A DNA stretch of 41,605 nt. It comes from Stenotrophomonas lacuserhaii (GTDB taxonomy: Bacteria; Pseudomonadota; Gammaproteobacteria; Xanthomonadales; Xanthomonadaceae). The stretch spans positions 1 to 41,605 of the forward strand of contig NZ_JACSQS010000008.1 in NCBI RefSeq assembly GCF_014836545.1, read 5' to 3'. Below the pieces are notes generated by a model, which was not told the origin of the DNA, searched no databases, and was given only the letters and a program-made list of their open reading frames with translations. The translations under genes and the position numbers were made by a program. Position 1 is the stretch's first letter. Each line of letters opens with the position of its first letter. This document shows positions 17,850-25,850 of this stretch, in pieces.

Positions 17850-18713
17850 ATGTTGTCGCCTTCGCTTCCGCTCAACGCCCTGCGCGCCTTCGAGGCCGCC
17901 GCGCGCCACCAGAACCTGACCCGCGCCGCGCTGGAACTGTGCGTGAGCCAAGCCGCGCTCAGCCATCAGATCCGCGGCCTGGAAGACCGGCTGGGCGTTC
18001 GCCTGTTCCATCGACTGCCCCGTGGCGTGGCGCTCACCGATGAGGGCGCGGCGCTGTATCCGGTGATGAACGAGGCCTTCCAGCGGATCAGCCTGGCGCT
18101 GGCCCGCTTCACCGGCAGTGGCGAGAAAGAAGTCCTGACGCTGGGCGTGGTCGGCACCTTCGCCACCGGCTGGCTGTTGCCGCGGCTTGCCGATTTCCAA
18201 GCCGCCCATCCAGACATCGAGCTGCGCCTGCAGACCCACAACAACCGCATCGACCTGGCTGGCGAGGGCCTGGACCTGGCCATCCGCTTCGGCGAGGGCG
18301 ACTGGCAGGGGCAGGTCTGCACGCGCGTGCTGCCCGCGCCATTCGCGCCATTGTGCGCACCGGGCCTGGCGCGCCGCCTGCGCGTGCCCGCCGACCTCGC
18401 CGGCCTGCCGCTGCTGCGTTCCTACCGCGCTGATGAATGGCCGCGCTGGCTGCAGGCCGCAGGCATCACGGGGGTGGAAGCGCGCGGGCCGGTTTTCGAC
18501 TCCTCGTTGACCCTGGCTGCCGCCGCGACCAGCGGCGCCGGCATCGCGCTGCTGCCGCTGTGCATGTTCGAACAGGAACTGGCCGAGGGCCGGTTGCAGC
18601 AACCGTTCGCGCAGACTGTCGAGCTGGGCAGCTACTGGCTGACACGGCTGCGTTCACGCAGCGAACGCGAGCCCGCGCGGCGGTTCGCCGCGTGGTTGCG
18701 AGGCGCGGCCTGA
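17850..18713 (+). CDS. ampR: AmpR-type LysR family regulator
   Basis: A 287-residue LysR-type regulator. The N-terminal helix-turn-helix (LNALRAFEAAARHQNLT, then AALELCVSQAALSHQIRGLE) and the effector-binding domain (THNNRIDLAGEGLDLAIRFGEG) follow the AmpR/GcvA pattern. AmpR senses cell-wall muropeptides and controls the adjacent beta-lactamase; the divergent layout here fits that role. The start MLSPSLPLNALRAFE at 17850 matches the family; the frame remains open far upstream but that part is antisense to bla. A long REP array follows its stop. Confidence 0.92.
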   Translation: MLSPSLPLNALRAFEAAARHQNLTRAALELCVSQAALSHQIRGLEDRLGVRLFHRLPRGVALTDEGAALYPVMNEAFQRISLALARFTGSGEKEVLTLGVVGTFATGWLLPRLADFQAAHPDIELRLQTHNNRIDLAGEGLDLAIRFGEGDWQGQVCTRVLPAPFAPLCAPGLARRLRVPADLAGLPLLRSYRADEWPRWLQAAGITGVEARGPVFDSSLTLAAAATSGAGIALLPLCMFEQELAEGRLQQPFAQTVELGSYWLTRLRSRSEREPARRFAAWLRGAA

Positions 18714-18722
18714 CGCACGTTC

Positions 18723-19130
18723 GTGCGGACCAAGGTCCGCACCTACCAAGACCGGCGCTTCGTGCGTGCGGACCACGGTCCGCACCTGGCAAGACCGGCG
18801 CTTCATGCGTGCGGACCAAGGTCCGCACCTGCCAAGACCGGCGCTTCACGCGTGCGGACCACGGTCCGCACCTACCAAGACCGGCGCTTCGTGCGTGCGG
18901 ACCAAGGTCCGCACCTACCAAGACCGGCGCTTCATGCGTGCGGACCACGGTCCGCACCTACCAAGCCCGGCGCTTCACGCGTGCGGACCACGGTCCGCAC
19001 CTGCCAGGCCCGGCGCTTCATGCGTGAGGACCAAGGTCCGCACCTACCAAGACCGGCGCTTCGTGCGTGCGGACCACGGTCCGCACCTGCCAGGCCCGGC
19101 GCGTCTGTAGGTGCGGACCTTGGTCCGCAC
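18723..19130. repeat. nine tandem 43-bp REP units plus one inverted unit
   Basis: Units begin at 18723, 18766, 18809, 18852, 18895, 18938, 18981, 19024 and 19067, an exact 43-bp period. Each has a palindrome of the form GTGCGGACC-A(A/C)-GGTCCGCAC followed by a CTAC or CTGC type tail (the complement of the REP GTAG head). A tenth copy at 19107-19130 is inverted and reads GTAGGTGCGGACCTTGG onwards. The block fills the whole 429-bp gap between convergent ampR and the ABC-F gene; no gene is present. Confidence 0.95.
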
Positions 19131-19142
19131 GCGCAACGACGA

Positions 19143-21008
19143 TCAACCTTCCAACAGCGCCATCCAGGCCGCTTCGGCCTTCTCCAGCAGCGCTGCGGTC
19201 GCTTCGCGCTCGCGCCCCAGCACCGCCATGCGCGTGGCATCGGCGTAGTTGGACGGATCGGCCAGCTGCCGGTCCAGTTCAGCCACGCTGGCTTCCAGCT
19301 CGGCCACCTTGCCCTCCGCAGCGGCCAGCTTGTGCGGGTTCGGCGCCTTCTTCTGCACCACCTGCACCACCGGCTCGGTCTTCACCGCCACCGGTGCAAC
19401 GGCCTCGGCCAGCTTGGCCTTGGTGCCCTGCGCCTGCGGTCGCGTACGCAGCCACGCCGCGTACTCATCCAGGTCGCCGTCGAACGGTTCCACCACGCCA
19501 TCGGCCACGCGCCAGAACGTGTCGCAGACCAGCCCGATCAGATGCCGGTCATGCGACACCATCACGATCGCGCCCTCGAAATCACTCAGCGCTTCGGCCA
19601 GCGCCTCACGCATTTCCAGGTCAAGGTGGTTGGTCGGCTCATCGAGCAGCAGCACGTTCGGCTGCTGGTAGGCGATCAACGCCAGCGCCAGCCGTGCGCG
19701 TTCGCCACCGGAGAAGCCATCCACCGACTCGAACGCGCGGTCACCGGCGAAATTCCACTTGCCGAGGAAATCGCGGAACGACTGGTTCGGCGCGTCCGGG
19801 GCGATGTCGCGGAAGTGCTCCATCGGCGACTGGCCTTCGTGCAGGGACTCCACGGTATGCTGGGCGAAGTAACCGATCTTCAGGTCCGGATGCGCGGCAC
19901 GATCACCGCTGATCGGATCCAGCTCGCCAACCAGGGTCTTCACCAGGGTCGTCTTGCCGGCGCCGTTCGGGCCCAGCAGGCCGATGCGCTGGCCCGCTTC
20001 CAGGCCGAAGCCGACGTTGTGCAGGATCACCGAATCGGCGCCGTAACCGGCCTCGACATGGTTCAGGCGGATCAGCGAGAACGGCAGCTTGGCCGGCGGC
20101 GAGAACTCGATGCGGAACTCACGCTCGGCCCGCACAGCTTCCGTACCGGCCATCTTCGCCAGCCGCTTCATGCGGCTCTGCGCCTGCGCTGCCTTCGATG
20201 CGGTGGCCTTGAAGCGGTCGATGAAGCTCTGCAGGTGGGCGCGTTCGTTCTGTTCCTTTTCGTGCGCGATCTGCTGCTGGCGCAGCTGCTCCGAACGCTG
20301 GCGCTCGAAGTCGGTGTAGCCGCCGGTGTACAGCTTGGCGCCGCCGTTATGCAGGTGCAGCGTGTGGGTCGCCACGTTGTCCAGGAACTCGCGGTCATGC
20401 GAGATCAGCAGCAGCGTGCCGGGATACTTCAGGAGCCACTGTTCCAGCCAGTACACCGCATCCAGGTCCAGGTGGTTGGTCGGCTCATCGAGCAGCAGCA
20501 GGTCGCTGGGCATCATCAGCGCGCGAGCCAGGTTCAGGCGCACGCGCCAGCCGCCGGAGAACGAGGACACCGCACGGTGATGCGTATCAGCCGGGAAACC
20601 CAGGCCATGCAGCAGCTTGCCGGCGCGCGCTTCGGCATCGTAGGCACCGACTTCGGCCATCTTCGTATGCGCCTCGGCCACCGCTTCCCAGTCCTCGCAG
20701 GCGGTCGCGGCGGCTTCTTCGGCCAGCACTGCGGCCACCACCACGTCGCCGCCCAGCACGAAGCTCAACGCCGGGTCTGGCAGTGAGGGCGTTTCCTGGG
20801 CCACGCTGGCAATACGCACCTTGCCGGGCAGGTCAACATCACCCTTGTCGGCTTCCAGTTCGCCCTGCACGGCGGCGAACAGACTGGACTTGCCGGCACC
20901 GTTGCGGCCAACCACGCCCACCCGGTAACCGGCATGCAGGGTCAGGTCGACGTTGGACAACAGCAGCCGCTCGCCGCGGCGCAAGGCGAAATTACGGAGG
21001 GAGATCAT
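19143..21008 (-). CDS. yheS: ABC-F family ATPase, YheS-like
   Basis: A 621-residue ABC-F protein: two ATPase domains with no membrane segments, acting on ribosomes rather than as a transporter. Walker A loops are GRNGAGKSS (N-terminal domain) and GPNGAGKTT (C-terminal). Both signature/Walker B regions are present (FSGGWR with LLLLDEPTNHLDL; FSGGERARLAL with VLLLDEPTNHLDL). The inter-domain linker is rich in Arg, Gln and Lys, and a coiled-coil tail ends the protein, as in YheS/Uup. The start MISLRNFALRRGE at 21008 matches the family; 14 more open codons upstream are not conserved. A run of seven C lies immediately before the start codon on the coding strand and no good ribosome site is visible. 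Confidence 0.93.
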   Translation of the reverse strand: MISLRNFALRRGERLLLSNVDLTLHAGYRVGVVGRNGAGKSSLFAAVQGELEADKGDVDLPGKVRIASVAQETPSLPDPALSFVLGGDVVVAAVLAEEAAATACEDWEAVAEAHTKMAEVGAYDAEARAGKLLHGLGFPADTHHRAVSSFSGGWRVRLNLARALMMPSDLLLLDEPTNHLDLDAVYWLEQWLLKYPGTLLLISHDREFLDNVATHTLHLHNGGAKLYTGGYTDFERQRSEQLRQQQIAHEKEQNERAHLQSFIDRFKATASKAAQAQSRMKRLAKMAGTEAVRAEREFRIEFSPPAKLPFSLIRLNHVEAGYGADSVILHNVGFGLEAGQRIGLLGPNGAGKTTLVKTLVGELDPISGDRAAHPDLKIGYFAQHTVESLHEGQSPMEHFRDIAPDAPNQSFRDFLGKWNFAGDRAFESVDGFSGGERARLALALIAYQQPNVLLLDEPTNHLDLEMREALAEALSDFEGAIVMVSHDRHLIGLVCDTFWRVADGVVEPFDGDLDEYAAWLRTRPQAQGTKAKLAEAVAPVAVKTEPVVQVVQKKAPNPHKLAAAEGKVAELEASVAELDRQLADPSNYADATRMAVLGREREATAALLEKAEAAWMALLEG

Positions 21009-21335
21009 CGGGGGGGTCCATATAACGGAATGGAATGTGCTGGTGAGCACCTTTCCTGCGACGCAATTCTAACGTTAACGAATACTTGACGTATCCCGGC
21101 AGCGCGCCCCGGTCGTTCCTCTCTCTCCCACGGAGGTCGGCCAGCGCTCTTCCGGGCCCCTCCCCTCGACGCTGTCCTTGCGGCTAAATCGTTGCTTCTG
21201 CAACGATTTTTTGACGTCACCGTCATTTGACAGCGGATTAAATTGTCGTTAATTGCTGTATTGCGCACCGCAACAACGCCGTCCCGCTCCCCGAGATGTC
21301 GCCCCGGTGCCTCCCCCAACCGGAGCCACGTCCTG
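21009..21335. promoter_or_regulatory. divergent promoter region, yheS and TonB receptor
   Basis: This 327-bp spacer has no gene. On the plus strand it holds a strong hairpin at 21186-21209, the palindrome TGACGTCA at 21212-21219 and a TTGACA at 21227-21232 that could be a -35 box, followed by an AT-rich stretch without a clear -10 match. On the minus strand TAGAAT-like sequences near 21065-21075 could serve yheS. These assignments are weak. Confidence 0.35.
21186..21209 (+). terminator. hairpin with U-tail upstream of TonB receptor
   Basis: A perfect 10-bp stem, AAATCGTTGC and GCAACGATTT around the tetraloop TTCT, is followed directly by more T residues, giving a terminator-like structure on the plus strand. 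It lies 127 bp before the receptor start codon. It could end upstream transcription or act as an attenuator if the promoter lies further upstream. Confidence 0.55.
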
Positions 21336-23717
21336 ATGACCCGCAAGACCAGCCAACTCGCCGCCGCCGTCGCCCTGGTGCTCGGCGCGTCCGCTTTCTC
21401 CGCCGCCGCACAGACCGCCAATACGCTCGACACGGTGATCGTCACCGGCACCCGCGTGGCCGACCGTACGGTCGCCGAGTCGCAGTCGCCGATCGACATC
21501 ATCACCCCCGAGGCGCTGCAGTCCACCGGCACCTCCGAACTGGCCACCGCGCTCTCGCGCGCCCTGCCCTCGCTGAACTTCCCGCGGCCGGCGCTCACTG
21601 ACGGCACCAGCGGCATCCGCCCGGCGCAGCTGCGTGGGCTGTCCCCGGACCAGGTGCTGGTGCTGGTGGACGGCAAGCGCCGCCACACCTCGGCGATGAT
21701 CAACGTCAACGGCAGCATCGGCCGTGGCTCCTCGGCGGTGGACATCAACGCCATCCCGATCGGCGCCATTGAACGCGTGGAAGTGCTGCGCGACGGTGCT
21801 TCGGCCCAGTACGGTTCGGACGCCATCGCCGGTGTCATCAACATCGTGCTCAAGGGCAGCGGCAGCGGTGGCAGCCTGGCCATCGACCACGGCCAGTACG
21901 CGGCCGGCGACGGCAACAAGAACCAGCTCTCCGGCGACGCCGGTTTCACCTTCGGCGACGGCCGCGGCCAGGTCCACCTGGCGGGCCAGTACAGCCAGCA
22001 GGACGAAAGCAACCGCGCCGGCCCCTACCTGGGCACGACTCCGAATACCGGCAACTTCCCCGACATCGGCGAAAAGACCTTCGTGGTCGGCGATCCGCAG
22101 GTAGATGCATCGGCGGTCTCTGCCAACGCCAGTTTCGCCTTCAGCGACAACGTCACCGGTTACGCCAACGCACTGCTCAGCAACCGCGACATCACCTCCT
22201 TCGCGTTCTACCGCTCGCCCAACCACAGCGGCCAGACCGCCTTGCTGGCCCAGGTCTACCCGGACGGCTACGTGCCGCAGATCAACCAGTACTCCAAGGA
22301 CCGTTCGGTCGTGGCCGGCGTCAAGGGCAGCACGGAAAGTGGCTGGACCTGGGACCTGAGCGGCAACCACGGCGAGAACACGCTCGATTTCCACACCCGC
22401 AACAGCATCAATTACAGCCTCGGCGCCACCAGTCCGAGCTCCTTCTACGACGGCACGCTGAAGTACACCCAGGACATCTTCAACGCCGACTTCACCAAGT
22501 CGCTGGACTGGGGACTGGCCTATCCGGTCACCTTGTCCTTCGGTGGTGAATACCGCCGCGAGACCTGGGAACAGCGTCCGGGTGAACCGGACTCCTACAC
22601 CGGCAGCGGTGCGCAGGGCTTCGCCGGCTTCACCCCGATCAATGCCGTCGACGAGGACCGCGACAACTACGCGGTGTACGCCGGGCTGGAAGCGGACCTG
22701 ACCGACAAGTTCTCCGCCGGTGTCACCGGTCGCTACGAGGACTACTCGGACTTCGGCGACAAGTTCTCCGGCAAGCTGTCGGCGCGCTACGCCTTCACTG
22801 ACAAGGTCGCCCTGCGCGCCACTGCCTCCAGTGGCTTCCGTGCGCCTTCGCTGGCCCAGCAGAGCTACCAGGCGGTCACCAGCACGATCGTCAATGGCAG
22901 CTTCGTCGAGCGCGGCACCTTCCCGGCCGCCAGCGCCGCTGCACAGGCTCTCGGTTCGGCACCGCTGAAGGCGGAAACCTCCACCTCCTACAGCGTCGGC
23001 CTGGTGCTGCAGCCGATCGACCGCCTGTACCTGACCGTGGATGCGTACCAGATCGAGATCGACGACCGCATTGCGCTGTCGTCCAACATCACCACCACCG
23101 GCAACACCGCCGTGGCCGACCTGCTGACCGGCCTGGGCCTGCCGCAGGTCACCGCGTTCTCCTACTTCACCAACGGCCTGGACACCCGCACCCGCGGCGT
23201 CGATGCAGTGGCCAGCTACACCGTGCCGTTCAGCGCCAGCAGCCTGGAACTGACCGCCGCCTACAGCTACAACGACACCGAAGTGCAGAAGTTCGACGCT
23301 TCGCCGGCAGCCTTCCAGGCCCTCGGCATCACCCAGGCGCTGATCGGTCGTGACGAGATCGGCCGCATCGAAGACAGCTTCCCGCGCGACAAGGCCATCG
23401 TCAGCGGCACCTGGCGTTCGGATCATTGGGAGCTCGGTCTGGCCGCCACCCGCTACGGCAGCTTCACCGTGCGCAACTCGGCCACCGCCACCCGCGACCA
23501 GACCTACGATGCGAAATGGGTGCTCGATGCTTCGGCCAGCTACAAGCCCAGCGAGAACTGGACCCTGACCCTGGGTGCGGACAACCTGCTGGACGAATAC
23601 CCGGACCGCACCGTGGACCTGCAGAACTCCACCTGGGGCATGCTGCCGTACAGCAACTACTCGCCGTTCGGCTTCAACGGTGCCTACGTCTACGGCCGCA
23701 TCCGCTACACCTGGTAA
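21336..23717 (+). CDS. TonB-dependent outer-membrane receptor (first paralogue)
   Basis: A 793-residue outer-membrane receptor that would import a ligand using TonB energy. The signal peptide MTRKTSQLAAAVALVLG ends near SAAAQ. A TonB-box-like DTVIVTG follows. The plug domain shows LRGLSPDQVLVLVDGKRR and VEVLRDGASAQYGSDAIAGV. A 22-strand-type barrel runs to the terminal aromatic YGRIRYTW. The ligand cannot be deduced; no sigma/anti-sigma pair or substrate enzyme sits nearby. The start at 21336 is set by the signal peptide. It is clearly paralogous to the receptor at 39131-41560. Confidence 0.93.
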   Translation: MTRKTSQLAAAVALVLGASAFSAAAQTANTLDTVIVTGTRVADRTVAESQSPIDIITPEALQSTGTSELATALSRALPSLNFPRPALTDGTSGIRPAQLRGLSPDQVLVLVDGKRRHTSAMINVNGSIGRGSSAVDINAIPIGAIERVEVLRDGASAQYGSDAIAGVINIVLKGSGSGGSLAIDHGQYAAGDGNKNQLSGDAGFTFGDGRGQVHLAGQYSQQDESNRAGPYLGTTPNTGNFPDIGEKTFVVGDPQVDASAVSANASFAFSDNVTGYANALLSNRDITSFAFYRSPNHSGQTALLAQVYPDGYVPQINQYSKDRSVVAGVKGSTESGWTWDLSGNHGENTLDFHTRNSINYSLGATSPSSFYDGTLKYTQDIFNADFTKSLDWGLAYPVTLSFGGEYRRETWEQRPGEPDSYTGSGAQGFAGFTPINAVDEDRDNYAVYAGLEADLTDKFSAGVTGRYEDYSDFGDKFSGKLSARYAFTDKVALRATASSGFRAPSLAQQSYQAVTSTIVNGSFVERGTFPAASAAAQALGSAPLKAETSTSYSVGLVLQPIDRLYLTVDAYQIEIDDRIALSSNITTTGNTAVADLLTGLGLPQVTAFSYFTNGLDTRTRGVDAVASYTVPFSASSLELTAAYSYNDTEVQKFDASPAAFQALGITQALIGRDEIGRIEDSFPRDKAIVSGTWRSDHWELGLAATRYGSFTVRNSATATRDQTYDAKWVLDASASYKPSENWTLTLGADNLLDEYPDRTVDLQNSTWGMLPYSNYSPFGFNGAYVYGRIRYTW

Positions 23718-23762
23718 GGGCCGCCGGGCCTGGCTCGGCGCGGTCGCTTGGAACTGCAACAG

Positions 23763-23783
23763 ACGCCGGGCAATGCCCGGCGT
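23763..23783 (+). terminator. intrinsic terminator-like hairpin after TonB receptor
   Basis: The stem ACGCCGGGC and GCCCGGCGT around AAT is perfect over 9 bp and is followed by TTG. It lies 45 bp beyond the receptor stop and 62 bp before the antiporter start. Confidence 0.65.
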
Positions 23784-23844
23784 TTGCCGTATCGGGGCCC
23801 ATCGGTGAAAATCGGGACATCCCCCGATTCACCTGCGAGACCTG

Positions 23845-25548
23845 ATGCACCATGACACCGACCTGATCAACATCGTTGCCGTTGGCCTCGGGCTCGCCTT
23901 CATCTTCGGCGCGCTGGCCAACAAGCTGCGCTTGTCTCCGTTGGTCGGGTATCTGGTTGCTGGCATCTGCGTAGGTCCATTCACTCCCGGCTTCGTCGCC
24001 GACCAGGCGCTGGCCAACCAGCTGGCCGAACTGGGCGTGATGCTGCTGATGTTCGGCGTCGGCCTGCATTTTTCGCTGAAGGACCTGATGGCGGTGAAGG
24101 CCATCGCCATCCCCGGGGCGATCGGCCAGATCCTGGTCGCCACCCTGCTCGGCTGGGGCGTGGCCAGCCTGATGGGCTGGCCGGCCATCCACGGCATCGT
24201 GTTCGGTTTCTCGCTGGCCACCGCCAGTACCGTGGTGCTGCTGCGGGCGATGGAAGAACGCCGGCTGCTGGAAAGCCTGCGCGGCAAGATCGCAGTGGGC
24301 TGGCTGATCGTCGAAGACCTGGCCTGCGTGCTGGCCCTGGTGATGATGCCGGTGCTGGCCGGCGTGTTCGGTCCCGATGCCGCCAAGCAGAACCACAGCA
24401 TCGGCAGCGTGCTGGCCGACATCGGCTGGACCTTCGTGCAGCTCGGGTTGTTCGTGGCGGTGATGCTGGTGGTCGGCCGACGGGTCATTCCCTGGATCCT
24501 GGAACGCATCGCCGGCACCGGCTCGCGCGAGCTGTTCACCCTGGCCGTGCTGGCCATTGCGCTGGGCGTGGCGTTCGGCTCGGCGATGCTGTTCGGCGTG
24601 TCCTTCGCGCTGGGCGCTTTCTTCGCCGGCATGCTGTTGAACGAATCCGAGCTCAGCCACAAGGCCGCTACCGATTCACTGCCGCTACGCGATGCGTTCG
24701 CCGTGCTGTTCTTCGTCTCGGTCGGCATGCTGTTCAACCCGATGATCATCGTCGAGCACCCGTGGCAGGTGCTGGCGACGGTGTTGATCATCATGTTCGG
24801 CAAATCCGCCGCCGCGTTCTTCATCGTGCGCGCGTTCGGCCACCCGACCAGTACCGCGCTGACCATCTCGGCCAGTCTGGCGCAGATCGGCGAGTTCGCC
24901 TTCATCATCGCCGGCCTGGGCGTTGCACTGCAGATCCTGCCGCCCACCGGGCAGTCCCTGGTGCTGGCCGGCGCGCTGGTATCGATCATGCTGAACCCCC
25001 TGGTGTTCGGCCTGCTGGATCGCTGGCAGGCGCGCCAGCTCGCGCTGCAGCCAGCCGAACCGGAGCCGGAAGAGGCCGACGGCCCCTCGCGTGACCTGCA
25101 CGACCATGCCATCGTCATCGGCTACGGCCGGGTCGGCAGCGAGCTGGCCGCAGTACTGCGCGACAAGGGCGTACCGGTGCTGGTCATCGATGACAACAAG
25201 GAACATGTGGAAAGCGCACATGCCGCCGGCATCGCGGCCATCCGGGGCAGCGCTGCAGCAGACAAGGTGCTGGCCGAAGCGCATCCGGACCGCGCCAAGA
25301 TCGCCGTGCTGGCGATTCCGCAGCCGCTGGAAGCCGGTGAGGCATTGGCCAAGCTGCGCGCGATCAATCCCGGCCTGACCCTGCTGGCGCGTGCGCACAG
25401 CGACGCCGAAGTGCGACACCTGCTCGAACATGGTGCGGACGGCACGGTAATGGCCGAACGCGAGCTGGCGTACTCGCTGGCCGAGATGATCATGTCCACA
25501 CCGCCGTATCGCACGATGGGCCAGCAGCACAGCATCCCGGTGGTGTGA
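23845..25548 (+). CDS. ybaL: YbaL/KefB-type cation:proton antiporter with NAD-binding domain
   Basis: A 567-residue CPA2-family protein. About twelve membrane segments (residues 5-395) form the Na+/K+:H+ exchanger domain, with the charged GWLIVEDLACV and SLAQIGEFAFI helices of the KefB/KefC group. A Rossmann RCK/TrkA-N domain starts at HAIVIGYGRVGSELA and ends near residue 540. Length and domain order match E. coli YbaL (about 558 residues). A small hairpin (AATCGGG/CCCGATT, 23810-23829) lies in the leader. The physiological ion is not determined by sequence. Confidence 0.92.
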   Translation: MHHDTDLINIVAVGLGLAFIFGALANKLRLSPLVGYLVAGICVGPFTPGFVADQALANQLAELGVMLLMFGVGLHFSLKDLMAVKAIAIPGAIGQILVATLLGWGVASLMGWPAIHGIVFGFSLATASTVVLLRAMEERRLLESLRGKIAVGWLIVEDLACVLALVMMPVLAGVFGPDAAKQNHSIGSVLADIGWTFVQLGLFVAVMLVVGRRVIPWILERIAGTGSRELFTLAVLAIALGVAFGSAMLFGVSFALGAFFAGMLLNESELSHKAATDSLPLRDAFAVLFFVSVGMLFNPMIIVEHPWQVLATVLIIMFGKSAAAFFIVRAFGHPTSTALTISASLAQIGEFAFIIAGLGVALQILPPTGQSLVLAGALVSIMLNPLVFGLLDRWQARQLALQPAEPEPEEADGPSRDLHDHAIVIGYGRVGSELAAVLRDKGVPVLVIDDNKEHVESAHAAGIAAIRGSAAADKVLAEAHPDRAKIAVLAIPQPLEAGEALAKLRAINPGLTLLARAHSDAEVRHLLEHGADGTVMAERELAYSLAEMIMSTPPYRTMGQQHSIPVV

Positions 25549-25850
25549 GACCTGGCTGCCCAGGCGGCCGCCTTTGCGGGAATGTCCCCGGCCGACCCGC
25601 ATCGGCCGGGGACTGCGTTGCCACGCCCTTGGAGAGGCAGCCCCACCGTAGCGCAAAGATGCCCGCGCGGTGATGGCAGCGCAGCATGAAGACCAAGCCA
25701 GAAGCCATCAGGCGGGCGCGGGACCAGGCTGACAGCCGACGTTGGGGCATCTGTCAGAAAATGCGCATCCGGATCCGAAGACGCGTTTGACCCTTCCTGC
25801 AACGACACATCAGCCGCCACGCTGCAGTCCTATCGCAGACGGGAGAGGTC
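25549..25850. other. 302-bp intergenic region before the M28 gene
   Basis: No gene was found here. It contains a perfect 12-bp inverted repeat at 25584-25613 (GTCCCCGGCCGA and TCGGCCGGGGAC around CCCGCA), likely the end structure of the ybaL transcript. The last 100 bases should hold the promoter of the M28-M13 pair, but no clear box was seen. The ribosome site GGAGAGG lies at 25842-25848. Confidence 0.5.
25584..25613 (+). terminator. strong hairpin after ybaL
   Basis: Perfect 12-bp stem with a 6-base loop, 35 bp past the ybaL stop. It has no T-run, so termination is likely but not certain. Confidence 0.5.

Noticed and set aside
18723..19130. Possible CRISPR array
   Set aside because: The spacers are nearly identical and only about 23 bp, the repeats are perfect palindromes with GTAG-type tails, and no cas gene is present. 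It is a REP array.
21008..21030. C7 tract before the yheS start as a phase-variation switch
   Set aside because: The tract lies outside the conserved coding part and seven bases is short; nothing else supports switching.
21249..23759. 836-codon minus-strand frame
   Set aside because: It is fully antisense to the TonB receptor, whose signal peptide, plug and barrel are clear.
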